Origin: Achromobacter kerstersii
Lineage (GTDB): Bacteria > Pseudomonadota > Gammaproteobacteria > Burkholderiales > Burkholderiaceae_B
Assembly: GCF_902859595.1 (NCBI RefSeq)
Contig: NZ_CADIJQ010000001.1
Span: forward strand, 744,001-808,000
Reading direction: 5' to 3'
DNA length: 64,000 nt
Shown: positions 26,245 to 35,052 of the stretch, one piece after another
Layout of the letters: every line of letters starts with the position of its first letter
Numbering within the stretch: position 1 is the first letter of the stretch
Made by a program: the position numbers and the translations under genes
Notes under the pieces: generated by a model
The model's database searches: none
Seen by the model: only the letters and a program-made list of their open reading frames with translations
What the model was told of the DNA's origin: nothing

Positions 26245-27621
26245 GTGAGCGCCGGGTCCATGTCAGCGATTTTCGTTCACATTTCTGACATCCACTTTGG
26301 TCAGGAAAAGGACCAACGAGTCCACATCCACAACGATGTGAAGAAGCAGTTGATCGTAGACGCGAAGCGCGTCGTGAAGGACCACCTGAAGGCCAACGCA
26401 GCAGCGATCCTGGTCACGGGCGACATCGCATATTCGGGAGTGGAAGAGCAATTCAAAGTGGCGGGTGAATGGCTCGACGCGCTGGCGGCGGCAGTCGGCT
26501 GCCCGCAAAACCAGGTGCAGATGGTGCCTGGCAATCACGATCTCGATCGCAACAAGACATCTCGAAGCGCGCAACACTTGCTCGACCTGATCCGGGCCGG
26601 CGGCCCAGCGGATTACGAGGAGGTGATGAACAATTCCACGGACCGCGCAGCATTGTTTGCTCGGTTTGAGGATTATGAGCGTTTTTGCTGGGGCTATCGG
26701 TGCGAGCTGAATGGCGAGGCAAAGGCCGCGACGAATCTGCAGATCACGTTGGCGCCGGGACGGTCGATTCGCTTCATCCGTATGAATTCCTCGCTTCTCT
26801 GTACCGGAAAAGAGAGAGACGACGAGCCCGAGCTTGTACTCGGCGAGCGACAGTTCATCATCGATCGTGACGACGGGGTCGAGAACATCGTGCTGATCCA
26901 CCATCCGTTGAACTGGTATAAGGACAGCGGCGATGTAAAGACGTATATGGACAGCCGAGCGCGGGTGCTCATTACAGGGCACGAGCACCATCCCAACGTC
27001 ACCGTGAAGCAGGTCGGCGAGGACGCCGACCTGATGATGCTGGCGGCAGGTGCGACCGTGCCCTTCAAGTCGAACGAGGTCTACACTTTCACTTACAATG
27101 TGATCGAGTTCGAGTGGGACCCTGACGACGACGATTTAATCGTCACGATGCATCCGCGGGCTTGGGATCCGAAGGGAACATGTTTCGTGGCAGACAACAA
27201 GCGTCTCGGCGGCGCACAGCCGCAGTACAAAGTTCGCTGTCCGAATTTCAAGCTCGCTCCTCGGCCACCGGTTGTTGAGGAAGAGGCCAAGGCGGCAGCG
27301 GGAGGTGCGGCGACCGGCATTGCGTCACCGCCTTTGGTAGAGTTGGTCCCTGCAGAGGTCGATGAAGGGGAGGTCGCCGAGATGCCACCCACGGTAGAAG
27401 GTTACGGACCGATCGAGCTGCGCTTCTTCAGGGATCTGCTGGAGGGCGAGCGCTTGCGCATCCTGATCACGCTGGACGCCGTTCCGCATGACTCCGACGA
27501 GAGGATGAATCGCGGCCTACAGCGAAAGCTGTTGGAATGGCTGGCGAGAGAGGGAAAGCTCTCTGACGTTGAGCGGTTGATGAATGAGTATATGGAAGAA
27601 CGGACGAAAAAGGAGACTTGA
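26245..27621 (+). CDS. Calcineurin-like metallophosphoesterase, first gene of the GTPase operon
   Basis: 458 residues. All metal-binding blocks are present: HISDIHFG (Asp15, His17), TGDIAYSG (Asp60), PGNHDLD (Asn97, His98), LIHHPLNW and LITGHEHHPN. After about residue 330 comes an Ala/Glu-rich linker, and then a separate small helical domain (about 390-455: IELRFFRDLLEGERLRILITLDAVPHDSD, up to VERLMNEYMEE) that may be an adaptor module. The enzyme would hydrolyse a phosphoester (nucleotide, nucleic acid or signal). In this setting it is the best candidate effector. GTG at 26245 or ATG at 26260 may be the start. Its stop overlaps the next start (TGATG). Confidence 0.75.
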   Translation: MSAGSMSAIFVHISDIHFGQEKDQRVHIHNDVKKQLIVDAKRVVKDHLKANAAAILVTGDIAYSGVEEQFKVAGEWLDALAAAVGCPQNQVQMVPGNHDLDRNKTSRSAQHLLDLIRAGGPADYEEVMNNSTDRAALFARFEDYERFCWGYRCELNGEAKAATNLQITLAPGRSIRFIRMNSSLLCTGKERDDEPELVLGERQFIIDRDDGVENIVLIHHPLNWYKDSGDVKTYMDSRARVLITGHEHHPNVTVKQVGEDADLMMLAAGATVPFKSNEVYTFTYNVIEFEWDPDDDDLIVTMHPRAWDPKGTCFVADNKRLGGAQPQYKVRCPNFKLAPRPPVVEEEAKAAAGGAATGIASPPLVELVPAEVDEGEVAEMPPTVEGYGPIELRFFRDLLEGERLRILITLDAVPHDSDERMNRGLQRKLLEWLAREGKLSDVERLMNEYMEERTKKET

Positions 27622-28691
27622 TGGAGAATCTGGCGGCTCACATGCGGATCACCGGCACGCCGGTGTCGAACGACGATGTCGACACTCGCCGGTTGGCCAT
27701 CAAAGATATTTCCGGGGAGTGGAGGAAGGGTAAGAAAATCGGGCAATCGCTTGCCACCGCCGCCGGCATTGCGCAGGCTCTGCACGGCGAGGTGCCGTCT
27801 GCCACGTTCGGTGCAGAGGTACAGATGGCGGTGCAGGCGCACGCCTCCGCGTTCCTCTATGAGGAATCGCCATTCGAAGTCGGCATCGTGGGTGGGATGG
27901 CGTTCCTCGGGATTGCGAAAGAGAAACCACGTGCGACGAACGAATGGATGACGGCCGAAATACTGTGCGCGGCGGTCTGGTCCGCTCTGTCGTATCAGCA
28001 ACCGCTCGCCGAAACGAAGCGGGAGATGCTTCGGTCGGAGGTGCTCAAGGCGGCGGGAGAGTATGTCGCCCTTGCGGCCGATGCTAGCCGCGCCCGTTCG
28101 CAGGTGGATGATTTTGCAGCACTTGTGATCACGCTCGCCGCTCCAGAGAAGGAAGAGGGCGAGACCGAAGTTGACTCCGAGGCAATGGCCACAGCGTCGT
28201 CGAATTTCGCGAAGGCCACCCTCGCGACGATCACGGCCCTTAGGCGCAATGCCGCGCTCGACCGCGAGGAGTTGGACTTTCTATGGTGGGCGCAGCTCAA
28301 CCACAGTCGTCTACTAGGCAAGCAGCTGGCGTCGCTGGCGGAGCCTGTCCGCTTGGTAGCGGCGGGGATCGAAGGTGCGTCCCATCTGCGCCGACTTCCG
28401 TGCGAGGTACATCGCGACATCGTGCTCAAAACTCTCGACAAGGATCCAGAACTGGATTTGAAGAAGTTGCTGACCACGATCGGAGCAGAGCGCGAGAAAA
28501 TCAGCGCCCAATACGTCGATGGATTGGCGACGGAATGGCCAACAATTTTCCCCTTGCTGAATGCGCTGGTGACTGGGCGGTCCGACGGTCCGGAACACGC
28601 GGTCAAGCGTCGAGCCTCGGAGTGGGGAGCCCGCGCGCTGCTTGAGGCGGGAATGGTTAGGTACTTTGGCGCGGGAGCCGCAAAACTGTGA
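27621..28691 (+). CDS. GASH-like helical protein (GTPase-associated system helical domain)
   Basis: 356 residues, almost entirely helical, with no signal peptide or membrane segment. The middle carries an acidic spacer (APEKEEGETEVDSEAMA) and then AALDREELDFLWWAQLNHSRLLGKQLASL, which I associate with the GASH domain found beside double-GTPases and GAP1 in predicted conflict systems. The ATG at 27621 overlaps the metallophosphoesterase stop and has AGGAG 7 bases upstream. The last codons overlap the next start (GTGA). A bridging or scaffold role between GTPases and effector is inferred. The domain call is from memory of the family pattern only. Confidence 0.6.
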   Translation: MENLAAHMRITGTPVSNDDVDTRRLAIKDISGEWRKGKKIGQSLATAAGIAQALHGEVPSATFGAEVQMAVQAHASAFLYEESPFEVGIVGGMAFLGIAKEKPRATNEWMTAEILCAAVWSALSYQQPLAETKREMLRSEVLKAAGEYVALAADASRARSQVDDFAALVITLAAPEKEEGETEVDSEAMATASSNFAKATLATITALRRNAALDREELDFLWWAQLNHSRLLGKQLASLAEPVRLVAAGIEGASHLRRLPCEVHRDIVLKTLDKDPELDLKKLLTTIGAEREKISAQYVDGLATEWPTIFPLLNALVTGRSDGPEHAVKRRASEWGARALLEAGMVRYFGAGAAKL

Positions 28692-29737
28692 CCGGAACGT
28701 GCAAAATCGAAGGCTGCACAGTCGATGAAACCGGCAAGTGCGCAATGGAAAGGGACCCAGCCACCTGCGAGAACAGGGTAAATGTTGGTTCTTCGGTGGG
28801 CGCGTCACCTAGCTCTTTTGGGGACGCGTCGAAGGTCGGCGGCGCTGATGAGGACGAGGAGCAGAACCAGAATATCGGTGCCCCCGTCCTTGAGTCGACG
28901 GAACACGCCCCTGCATTTCCCTCCAGCACGACCCTCGGTCTCGACGTGGTTAACCGCCTGATGCGGTCGCGCTATGTGACTGGCATCGGCATCCTGGGCG
29001 AGTCAAACTCGGGCAAGACCGCGTGCCTTGTAAGTCTGTACCTGCTTGTTTCAAATGGTCTCCTGAAAGGGTGGACCTTTGCCGATAGCGCCAGCCTAAC
29101 GGGGTTCGAGGATATCGCACGCGCGGCGCGTGTCTGGAACGACGGCCAGCCTCCCGATCAGATCACCTTGCACACTGAAATGGCCGACGATCGCCAGCCC
29201 GGCTTGCTGCATCTGCGGTTAAAGCGGAAGTCAGATGGCAAGCGAGTCGACATCACCTTGCCAGATCTTCCGGGCGAATGGACCGAGGCGTTGATCAAGT
29301 CTTCGCGGAGCGACCGGCTGGAGTTCATGAAGTCAGCAGAGGCGATGTGGCTTGTCGTCGATGGCAAGGCTCTCCGCGAGCTGACAACCAGGCAAGGCGC
29401 AATCACAAGGCTCGGCGAGCTACTCGGACGGCTCGAGGAAATGACCAAAGAGTGTCCGCCAAAAGTGCTTGTCGTCGTCACTTACGGAGACAAGGGCCTT
29501 TTGGATCGGAGCATCCGCGACCGCCTGGAGGCGGAGATCGGGAAGCGCGCCCTTTCGGCCGAGATCGTGGAAGTCGCTCCAGTGGCGGATGACGACGAGA
29601 CCTGCAAGTCGGGATTTGGGATTGAAGCGCTCCTTGACGCTTCCATCGGCGTCGCGCCTGCGAAAGTCGAGTTCTGGACGTCGACTACGCCTATGGCAGG
29701 AGCGCGGGCGTATCTTGGCTATCGGAGAGATCGATGA
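28688..29737 (+). CDS. Double-GTPase 2-like P-loop protein with N-terminal cysteine motif
   Basis: 349 residues. Four cysteines lie at 5, 10, 18 and 27 (TCKIEGCTV, KCAMERDPATC), suggesting a small metal-binding knuckle, and an acidic linker follows. Walker A is GESNSGKT at 104-111. The switch region DLPGEWTEALI takes the place of the usual DxxG. VLVVVTYGDKG lies on the strand where G4 would be. It fits the second member of the double-GTPase pair known from GAP1 systems. The GTG start overlaps the previous stop by four bases, and its own TGA overlaps the next ATG. Confidence 0.7.
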   Translation: MTGTCKIEGCTVDETGKCAMERDPATCENRVNVGSSVGASPSSFGDASKVGGADEDEEQNQNIGAPVLESTEHAPAFPSSTTLGLDVVNRLMRSRYVTGIGILGESNSGKTACLVSLYLLVSNGLLKGWTFADSASLTGFEDIARAARVWNDGQPPDQITLHTEMADDRQPGLLHLRLKRKSDGKRVDITLPDLPGEWTEALIKSSRSDRLEFMKSAEAMWLVVDGKALRELTTRQGAITRLGELLGRLEEMTKECPPKVLVVVTYGDKGLLDRSIRDRLEAEIGKRALSAEIVEVAPVADDDETCKSGFGIEALLDASIGVAPAKVEFWTSTTPMAGARAYLGYRRDR

Positions 29738-30579
29738 GCGCTTCGGTTGTCGTTTTGGGCGGCCCGGATTCCGGGAAATCGAACTATATCGCGCGTTTGT
29801 GGACTGCTCTGCGAGAGAAGAAGGGCGAACTGGTCGAGGCGGTTCAGCCGACCGACATTGATTTCGTTCTAGAGGCCGCCGAACACCTCTTCCAAGGGCA
29901 GTTCATCCATCGGTCCGAGCAAACAGAGGACCGGCGAGACTTCGAGGTGACCGTTGGATCCCGCTCAAACGGGAAACAGGCGAAGATTGTGGTCCCTGAC
30001 GTATCGGGTGAATTATGGTGGCGCGCCGTCACCGACCTTGATGTATCCCCCGATCTGATTGAAGACATGCGTGCAGGGTCCGGCGCGCTGCTCTTTCTGC
30101 GCGAGGGCTCGGATCAGAACGTCCAGCCCCTCGATTGGATCACAGCCAAGAAGTATCTGTCCAAGTTGAAGGTAGCCGATGACAAGGGCGCTCCGACTCA
30201 GGTGATGCTATGCGAGTTGATCCGGTTCCTCGAGTTAACACTCGCGCGGCGCCCGGACGGCGCAAAGCCGCGCCTGGCGGTCGTGGTTTCTGCATGGGAT
30301 CTTGTCGGTGCCGATGTGTTCGAGAGAGGGCCGATGTGCTATCTCGAAGAGGAGTACCCGATGCTCGCCGGCCGACTCGACGATGTGTCGACACTCGACG
30401 TGCAAGTCTTCGGTCTCAGCGTGGTGGGAGGTAATCTGGACGAGCCGAGTTTCAAGAAGAACTTTTTAGAGAAGGGCATCGACGGACATGGATGGGTAGC
30501 GATCCGCGCGACCGAGACTGGGACGTGGACGAAAGATCCCGACTTAACGAAGCCGGTCGCCTGGGCGATCGGGCTTTGA
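29734..30579 (+). CDS. Double-GTPase 1-like P-loop protein
   Basis: 281 residues. Walker A sits at the N-terminus: VVVLGGPDSGKSNYIARLW (GGPDSGKS, residues 9-16). The switch-II-like segment is VVPDVSGELWWRAV, and VVVSAWDLVG matches a G4/G5-type strand. Its closest neighbour in style is the preceding P-loop protein, and the two probably form a pair. It overlaps that gene by four bases (ATGA) and is followed after 4 bases by the GAP1-like gene. In such systems the GTPases are proposed to act as a nucleotide-controlled switch that licenses the effector. Confidence 0.7.
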   Translation: MSASVVVLGGPDSGKSNYIARLWTALREKKGELVEAVQPTDIDFVLEAAEHLFQGQFIHRSEQTEDRRDFEVTVGSRSNGKQAKIVVPDVSGELWWRAVTDLDVSPDLIEDMRAGSGALLFLREGSDQNVQPLDWITAKKYLSKLKVADDKGAPTQVMLCELIRFLELTLARRPDGAKPRLAVVVSAWDLVGADVFERGPMCYLEEEYPMLAGRLDDVSTLDVQVFGLSVVGGNLDEPSFKKNFLEKGIDGHGWVAIRATETGTWTKDPDLTKPVAWAIGL

Positions 30580-30583
30580 TAAC

Positions 30584-33199
30584 GTGATCGTCGTCGACAC
30601 TCAAATACATGGCTACCTGCGGGGCCATCAGCTCCTGTCTTCTTCGGTCGACCTCCCCAAGGGGGACCAGTCGCTGATTGACAGGCTGTCGGATGTCGCC
30701 GGCCCACTGCGCCCCAATGAAAGGTTCAAGCCATATCTATCAGGTTACCCGCTACCGAGCGGCGATCGCTACATCCTCGCCCGAACGTGGCAGGATCTGA
30801 CGGTAGCACGCGCTGGCTGCGTGCGGACGCTTAGCCTCGTCATTCCCACCTCAGACTGGGCTACGGCGATCAGTCTTACTCCGTTCCTGGATTTGCTTGA
30901 CCCGTTTAGTTTCCCGCAAGCCAGGGAGGCCGCTTCCTGCAGATTGTCGTTCTCGGAGAAGGTCCGGCCGATCGCGGCGGTTCCGGAATTTCGAGGTGGC
31001 GAGTTACTCGAGGCGCTCTTCCTGGAGGAGTCAAAACCAGTCGTAGTTTTTGGCGCGCCCGAGCCCGACCTTGTCGCAACGAGGCTTATAACGGCAGTGT
31101 GGGCCGCCTTCCGGCGGGAGTTCGCTTTCTCGACATTTGCCCGCTCTCCGCGCAGCATTGAGGGGCGACAGTTTGACCTCGTGTTTGCGCCGAAGGACGC
31201 CCGTTCGAAGTTCGCCGACTGGTCAGGGCGTCGGATCGATGGAACCGCTGACAACGTTGCACGGCATCGGTGGACCAGTGACATTGTAGAACGCGTCTTC
31301 GTGGCACCTCTGCCTCGTCTGCTGTCTGATAGCGAAGCGAAGTCGGCTGAATCCCGCGACGCGAAGAACCCCTCTTTGCTGCGAATTTCGCTCCTGTGGC
31401 ACGAACTGATTGGCAAAGTCCGTACGACGCCTGCGGCCGTCCTCGGACTGATCGACATCGCCAATTCCCGCGGGGTCTCGAATTCGGACACGCTGGAGGT
31501 GCTTGACGACGCGATCGCGATAGCGTTACGGACGGCGATCGCGGGCATTTCTCCAGACCAGGCATGGGAATTCGTCACGGCGATAGCCCGCAAGATACGC
31601 GGGCTCGACCTTCACGATGGACAACTGGCACTTCATGACGCCGCGGAGCGTCTTTCAATTTCTTCGCCACAGGGCGCCATCGCGTTTCTCTCGCAGCCCG
31701 TCGCTGAGGAAATCCGGTCGAATCTCATTCCAGCCATTGCGAGCGGCATGGCGCGCGCGACAGACGAAGCGATTTCAAGCGCATTGCTGTTGGCGTCCCC
31801 GGATGTGCTCGGCCGCATATTGGCTGTGAGCGACGATGTGGCGCGGCGGACGGCTGAAGATCCGCGTCTGCTGGATCGCGCGCAGGCAATCGTACCGGAT
31901 CTCCAACCGCATCTGCTCTCCGAGGTTCGGGAGCGGCTTCTGCCGCTGCTGATCAAGGAGCGACAGCTCCCGCTCGCAGCCTCCTTGATCAGGACGCTCG
32001 ACACTGACGATCTTATGGCCGAGGTCCGTCATCTGGACGTAGCGACAGGTTTAGCCATACCGGGGTTAGTCGATCTGATCGTCAGTCGGGCACATGAGCT
32101 GAACGGCATCGGGCTGTTGCGCGGGTTGTTGCTAGGGCTGTCGCCGCACGATGGCCGGGATCGAACACTCTTCGCGACGCTGACAGCGTCGCCCGCGGAT
32201 GTGTCGTGGCTCCTTGGCGAGAGCCGAGTTCCCGATGGTCTCGTTCGTGTGTGGCTGGTTTCGGTGCTGACGTCGGCCTCGCCGGAGGAATTCGCTGCGA
32301 TTTTCGCCGATGTCGACCTGCGTGGCCGCGTGATCGCCGCGCTGCCGGCAAACGCAATCGGCGTGAGACGCCGCATGCTCTCCCATGGCGGTTTGTCTCT
32401 AGACGCCTATCTGAATCTGCTTCTCGACCTACTTCCTGTGCTTGATCCAAGTGAGGTGAGAGATTTGTCCGGTGACGCTCTTTGGCGGTGCCTTCCGACG
32501 CATTTCGGGCGGGACGAGACGCAGACGATCTCCCGTCTGCTCGGAGCAATGGGCGATGGTCTTGATGCCGGATGGGCGATTCGTCGCGGACTTGAGAATG
32601 GCGTTCCGGCAACCGTAGCGAGCCGCAATCTCGTCGCGCTTAACTTGGCTCCGGCGGTTCCGCGAGGACGGATCGTGGCTGCCGTGGACGATCTGGCGCA
32701 CGCATTGTATGGGCGTTACGTGATTGACGTGGACAATTTTGCTATCGATGCGGCCGCAAACCTGCTCGCAGATGCTAACGATTACGCGTGGCCTGCGGCA
32801 TTAGCTGCATCCGGACGGCTCTTGCCGCTCCTCATGCGATCGCAGCAGGCCCCTGTGTCGGCGCTCGTTGCTGTGGCGTTCCCACCGGTATACCGGGAGT
32901 GCGCGAAGGCCAACGGCATTCCTGACCTTCTGATATTCGTGCCGTTCATGGGTTGGGACAGATGCAGGTCCGCTCGTCACGAGCTCGTATCCGCGTTTCT
33001 TGAGTCACCCGTCTGGGCTCCTGGGGATCTTGCGCTTACGTCGTGCCGCTGCGGAGACGTCCAGAAGATATTTAAACGTGTCTCAAAAAGCCTCCGTGGA
33101 GATGCGTATCTCAGCCGGGTTTTGAGTGACCTCGATCATCTGCAAGCGGAGTGCCGCGACGCAGTTGAGACGGCCATCTCCGATATAAGGTCGGCATAA
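30584..33199 (+). CDS. GAP1-like (GTPase-associated protein 1) large protein
   Basis: 871 residues with no transmembrane segment. The N-terminal 250 residues (IHGYLRGHQLLSSSVDLPKGDQSLIDRLSDVAGPLRP, PYLSGYPLPSGDRYILARTWQD, ARAGCVRTLSLVIPTSDW) have the layout of the GAP1 N-terminal domain. The rest is a long run of helical repeats. The GTG start at 30584 is four bases after the GTPase stop, so it is the last gene of one tight operon. GAP1 proteins accompany double-GTPases in predicted conflict systems; a sensor or platform role is proposed for them. No biochemical function is established to my knowledge. Confidence 0.65.
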   Translation: MIVVDTQIHGYLRGHQLLSSSVDLPKGDQSLIDRLSDVAGPLRPNERFKPYLSGYPLPSGDRYILARTWQDLTVARAGCVRTLSLVIPTSDWATAISLTPFLDLLDPFSFPQAREAASCRLSFSEKVRPIAAVPEFRGGELLEALFLEESKPVVVFGAPEPDLVATRLITAVWAAFRREFAFSTFARSPRSIEGRQFDLVFAPKDARSKFADWSGRRIDGTADNVARHRWTSDIVERVFVAPLPRLLSDSEAKSAESRDAKNPSLLRISLLWHELIGKVRTTPAAVLGLIDIANSRGVSNSDTLEVLDDAIAIALRTAIAGISPDQAWEFVTAIARKIRGLDLHDGQLALHDAAERLSISSPQGAIAFLSQPVAEEIRSNLIPAIASGMARATDEAISSALLLASPDVLGRILAVSDDVARRTAEDPRLLDRAQAIVPDLQPHLLSEVRERLLPLLIKERQLPLAASLIRTLDTDDLMAEVRHLDVATGLAIPGLVDLIVSRAHELNGIGLLRGLLLGLSPHDGRDRTLFATLTASPADVSWLLGESRVPDGLVRVWLVSVLTSASPEEFAAIFADVDLRGRVIAALPANAIGVRRRMLSHGGLSLDAYLNLLLDLLPVLDPSEVRDLSGDALWRCLPTHFGRDETQTISRLLGAMGDGLDAGWAIRRGLENGVPATVASRNLVALNLAPAVPRGRIVAAVDDLAHALYGRYVIDVDNFAIDAAANLLADANDYAWPAALAASGRLLPLLMRSQQAPVSALVAVAFPPVYRECAKANGIPDLLIFVPFMGWDRCRSARHELVSAFLESPVWAPGDLALTSCRCGDVQKIFKRVSKSLRGDAYLSRVLSDLDHLQAECRDAVETAISDIRSA

Positions 33200-33349
33200 T
33201 AGGCGAAGTAGGCTTGGCGGGACTGACGTCTTCGCTAACTACCAAGGGAAAACCTCAAGAGAATTTGGCTGTGCGAAGTTATTCCTCGCGGCACGCAGAA
33301 CCGATGCGCGCGTAGCGAGTATGGCCTGGTTTGTCTGATATTCGGATAA

Positions 33350-34414
33350 ATGCAGACGTTTACTGTCGAGATCCTAAAGACAGCAAAGGGTCGGCTGCAG
33401 GCACTCCAACGCCTAACATTTGGATTGCTACCGACATTTCCAACTATCTATGCATGCCTATGTAGGTCGTGCAATATTGACTCAATCCGTACACGGAGTA
33501 CGACCTTGCCCGCCCAAGTTGCTTACCTCTACCTTCTCGTTTTCCCAGCAAAAAACGTCGTTAAAGTAGGCAAAGCCATCGACATCCTAACCCGCCTGGC
33601 CACGCTCAAACGATGGTGGGGGGAGCCAGACTACGACGCGTCCTACTGCGTAAAAGCAGAGGAGTCGTTAGTCTTTCGGCTGGAGCGCGCGCTGCACTGC
33701 TTCCTAGACGAGTTCGACGCCGCTGAAAACGCTGGCGACGGACGCACCGAACTTTTTCGCGTGGAGGCTCTTCCTATTGCGCTCCGGCACCTTGAGCTTT
33801 ATATAAGCAGCAAAAAGCCTGGGAACTACGAACTGACCAAAGGTATCCCGCGCGTGGTTGCAATGCCTGAGCAGAACATGACGCGCAACCTGCGAACCTA
33901 CAAGCGATTTGCCAAACAAGGACGTCTTGCATTGGGCTCGTTGGACAGCACGCTGCGCAAGCTTCGGTATCTCCATCGCTTGGTAGCACTCTTAATTCGA
34001 TGGCAGCACAAGATCCAGTACCAGTGGGACGTCATTGACGGCAAAATTATCTTTAGGGTAAGGGGCAGGTGGCGCCAGGCGATGGACTCCCAAGCCCTAT
34101 GGTCCGCGTTTAGTTATCACGTCTCGGGATTCCGAGGCGAGTACCATGCCATCAACCTTTGCGAGGGGTGCGGTTCGGGTGAAGTCATCCAATTTGAGAT
34201 TAACTCTCAACTACTCGCAGACGGAGAACGTCGACCAGACCTTTTGCAATCGCTGTTGACACAAGCGGTACGGTGGGTTGAAGAACTGCCTCGGCGCTCA
34301 GCCGCAACGGTAGAGGAAATTCCACTTCTGAACATTTCGCTACGCGACTTCTTCGAGCAGCCAGACGCTAGGGATACGAACTTGATGTCTTCAGTGAACC
34401 AAATCTCAAGTTGA
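33350..34414 (+). CDS. GIY-YIG/T5orf172-like domain protein, cargo gene at the right end
   Basis: 354 residues from the ATG at 33350. The recognisable domain starts near residue 57: AYLYLLVFPAKNVVKVGKAIDILTRLATLKRWW, which follows the T5orf172/GIY-YIG pattern YlY...vKVGka.d...Rl..L, then a conserved-looking FLDEFDAAE. A TTG at 33506 (GGAG upstream) would give a protein starting exactly at the domain. The C-terminal two thirds are unrecognised. The last codons (SVNQISS-stop) lie inside a copy of the transposon-end repeat at 34389-34427, so coding sequence and end sequence overlap. Nuclease function is only inferred. Confidence 0.55.
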   Translation: MQTFTVEILKTAKGRLQALQRLTFGLLPTFPTIYACLCRSCNIDSIRTRSTTLPAQVAYLYLLVFPAKNVVKVGKAIDILTRLATLKRWWGEPDYDASYCVKAEESLVFRLERALHCFLDEFDAAENAGDGRTELFRVEALPIALRHLELYISSKKPGNYELTKGIPRVVAMPEQNMTRNLRTYKRFAKQGRLALGSLDSTLRKLRYLHRLVALLIRWQHKIQYQWDVIDGKIIFRVRGRWRQAMDSQALWSAFSYHVSGFRGEYHAINLCEGCGSGEVIQFEINSQLLADGERRPDLLQSLLTQAVRWVEELPRRSAATVEEIPLLNISLRDFFEQPDARDTNLMSSVNQISS

Positions 34415-34489
34415 ATGAACGTCGACAGCAGAACAAGAGCTATCGGATGGCAGTCGCTTCTTTCCAGAACCTGTATGGCCTCACTGAAC
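34389..34489. repeat. Inner copy of the right-end repeats
   Basis: 34389-34429 matches 37445-37485 in 38 of 41 positions, including the terminal TCGACA and the two bases after it. A further CCTCACTGAAC lies at 34479-34489. Before the IS insertion this array lay about 130 bases inside the true terminus, so it is either an internal transposase-binding array or an older end. Confidence 0.65.
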
Positions 34490-34753
34490 CTCCGCTAAGG
34501 GTCGAGGCTGTGTGAAAACTCTTTGACGCCGCTACGGTGATGTAGATAGAGTTTGGTATCTCGATCCCGGGAGTCGACATGCCCCGCTTCATCGAAGGTC
34601 AGGACCGGCAACAGGTAGCGTTGATCCCGGAATGCCTGGATGACTTCATCGCCGACGACAATCCGGTGCGCATAGTCGACGCATTCGTCGACGTGACCTG
34701 CTCCCCGTGATTAGTACGAAATCGATGTAGAGTCCGTTCACAAAGGAACGGCA

Positions 34754-35017
34754 ATGAAGAAACGATTTACGGAAGAACAGATCATCGGGGTGCTGAAGGA
34801 GGCGGAGGCAGGGGCCAAGGTGGCCGAACTGTGCCGCAAGCACGGGATCTCGGAGGCTACCTACTACTACAACTGGAAGGCGAAGTTCGGCGGCATGACC
34901 GTCTCGGACGCCCAGCGACTGAAGGAGCTGGAGCAAGAGAACAACAAGCTCAAGAAGCTGTTGGCTGAATCGATGCTAGACAAGGCTGCGCTTCAGGACC
35001 TTTTGAGCCGAAAGTAG
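34754..35017 (+). CDS. IS3-family OrfA (HTH protein)
   Basis: 87 residues. It starts MKKRFTEEQIIGVLKEAEAG with the helix-turn-helix KVAELCRKHGISEATYYYNW, then a leucine-zipper-like helix (LKELEQENNKLKKLLAESML). It binds the IS ends and is normally joined to OrfB by -1 frameshifting. The orfB frame is open back through the end of orfA (the PFEPKVASPQAKREAA reading), as expected for a fused OrfAB product. It belongs to the 34694-35893 element. Confidence 0.9.
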   Translation: MKKRFTEEQIIGVLKEAEAGAKVAELCRKHGISEATYYYNWKAKFGGMTVSDAQRLKELEQENNKLKKLLAESMLDKAALQDLLSRK

Positions 35018-35052
35018 CAAGCCCGCAGGCCAAACGCGAAGCGGCCAGAACG

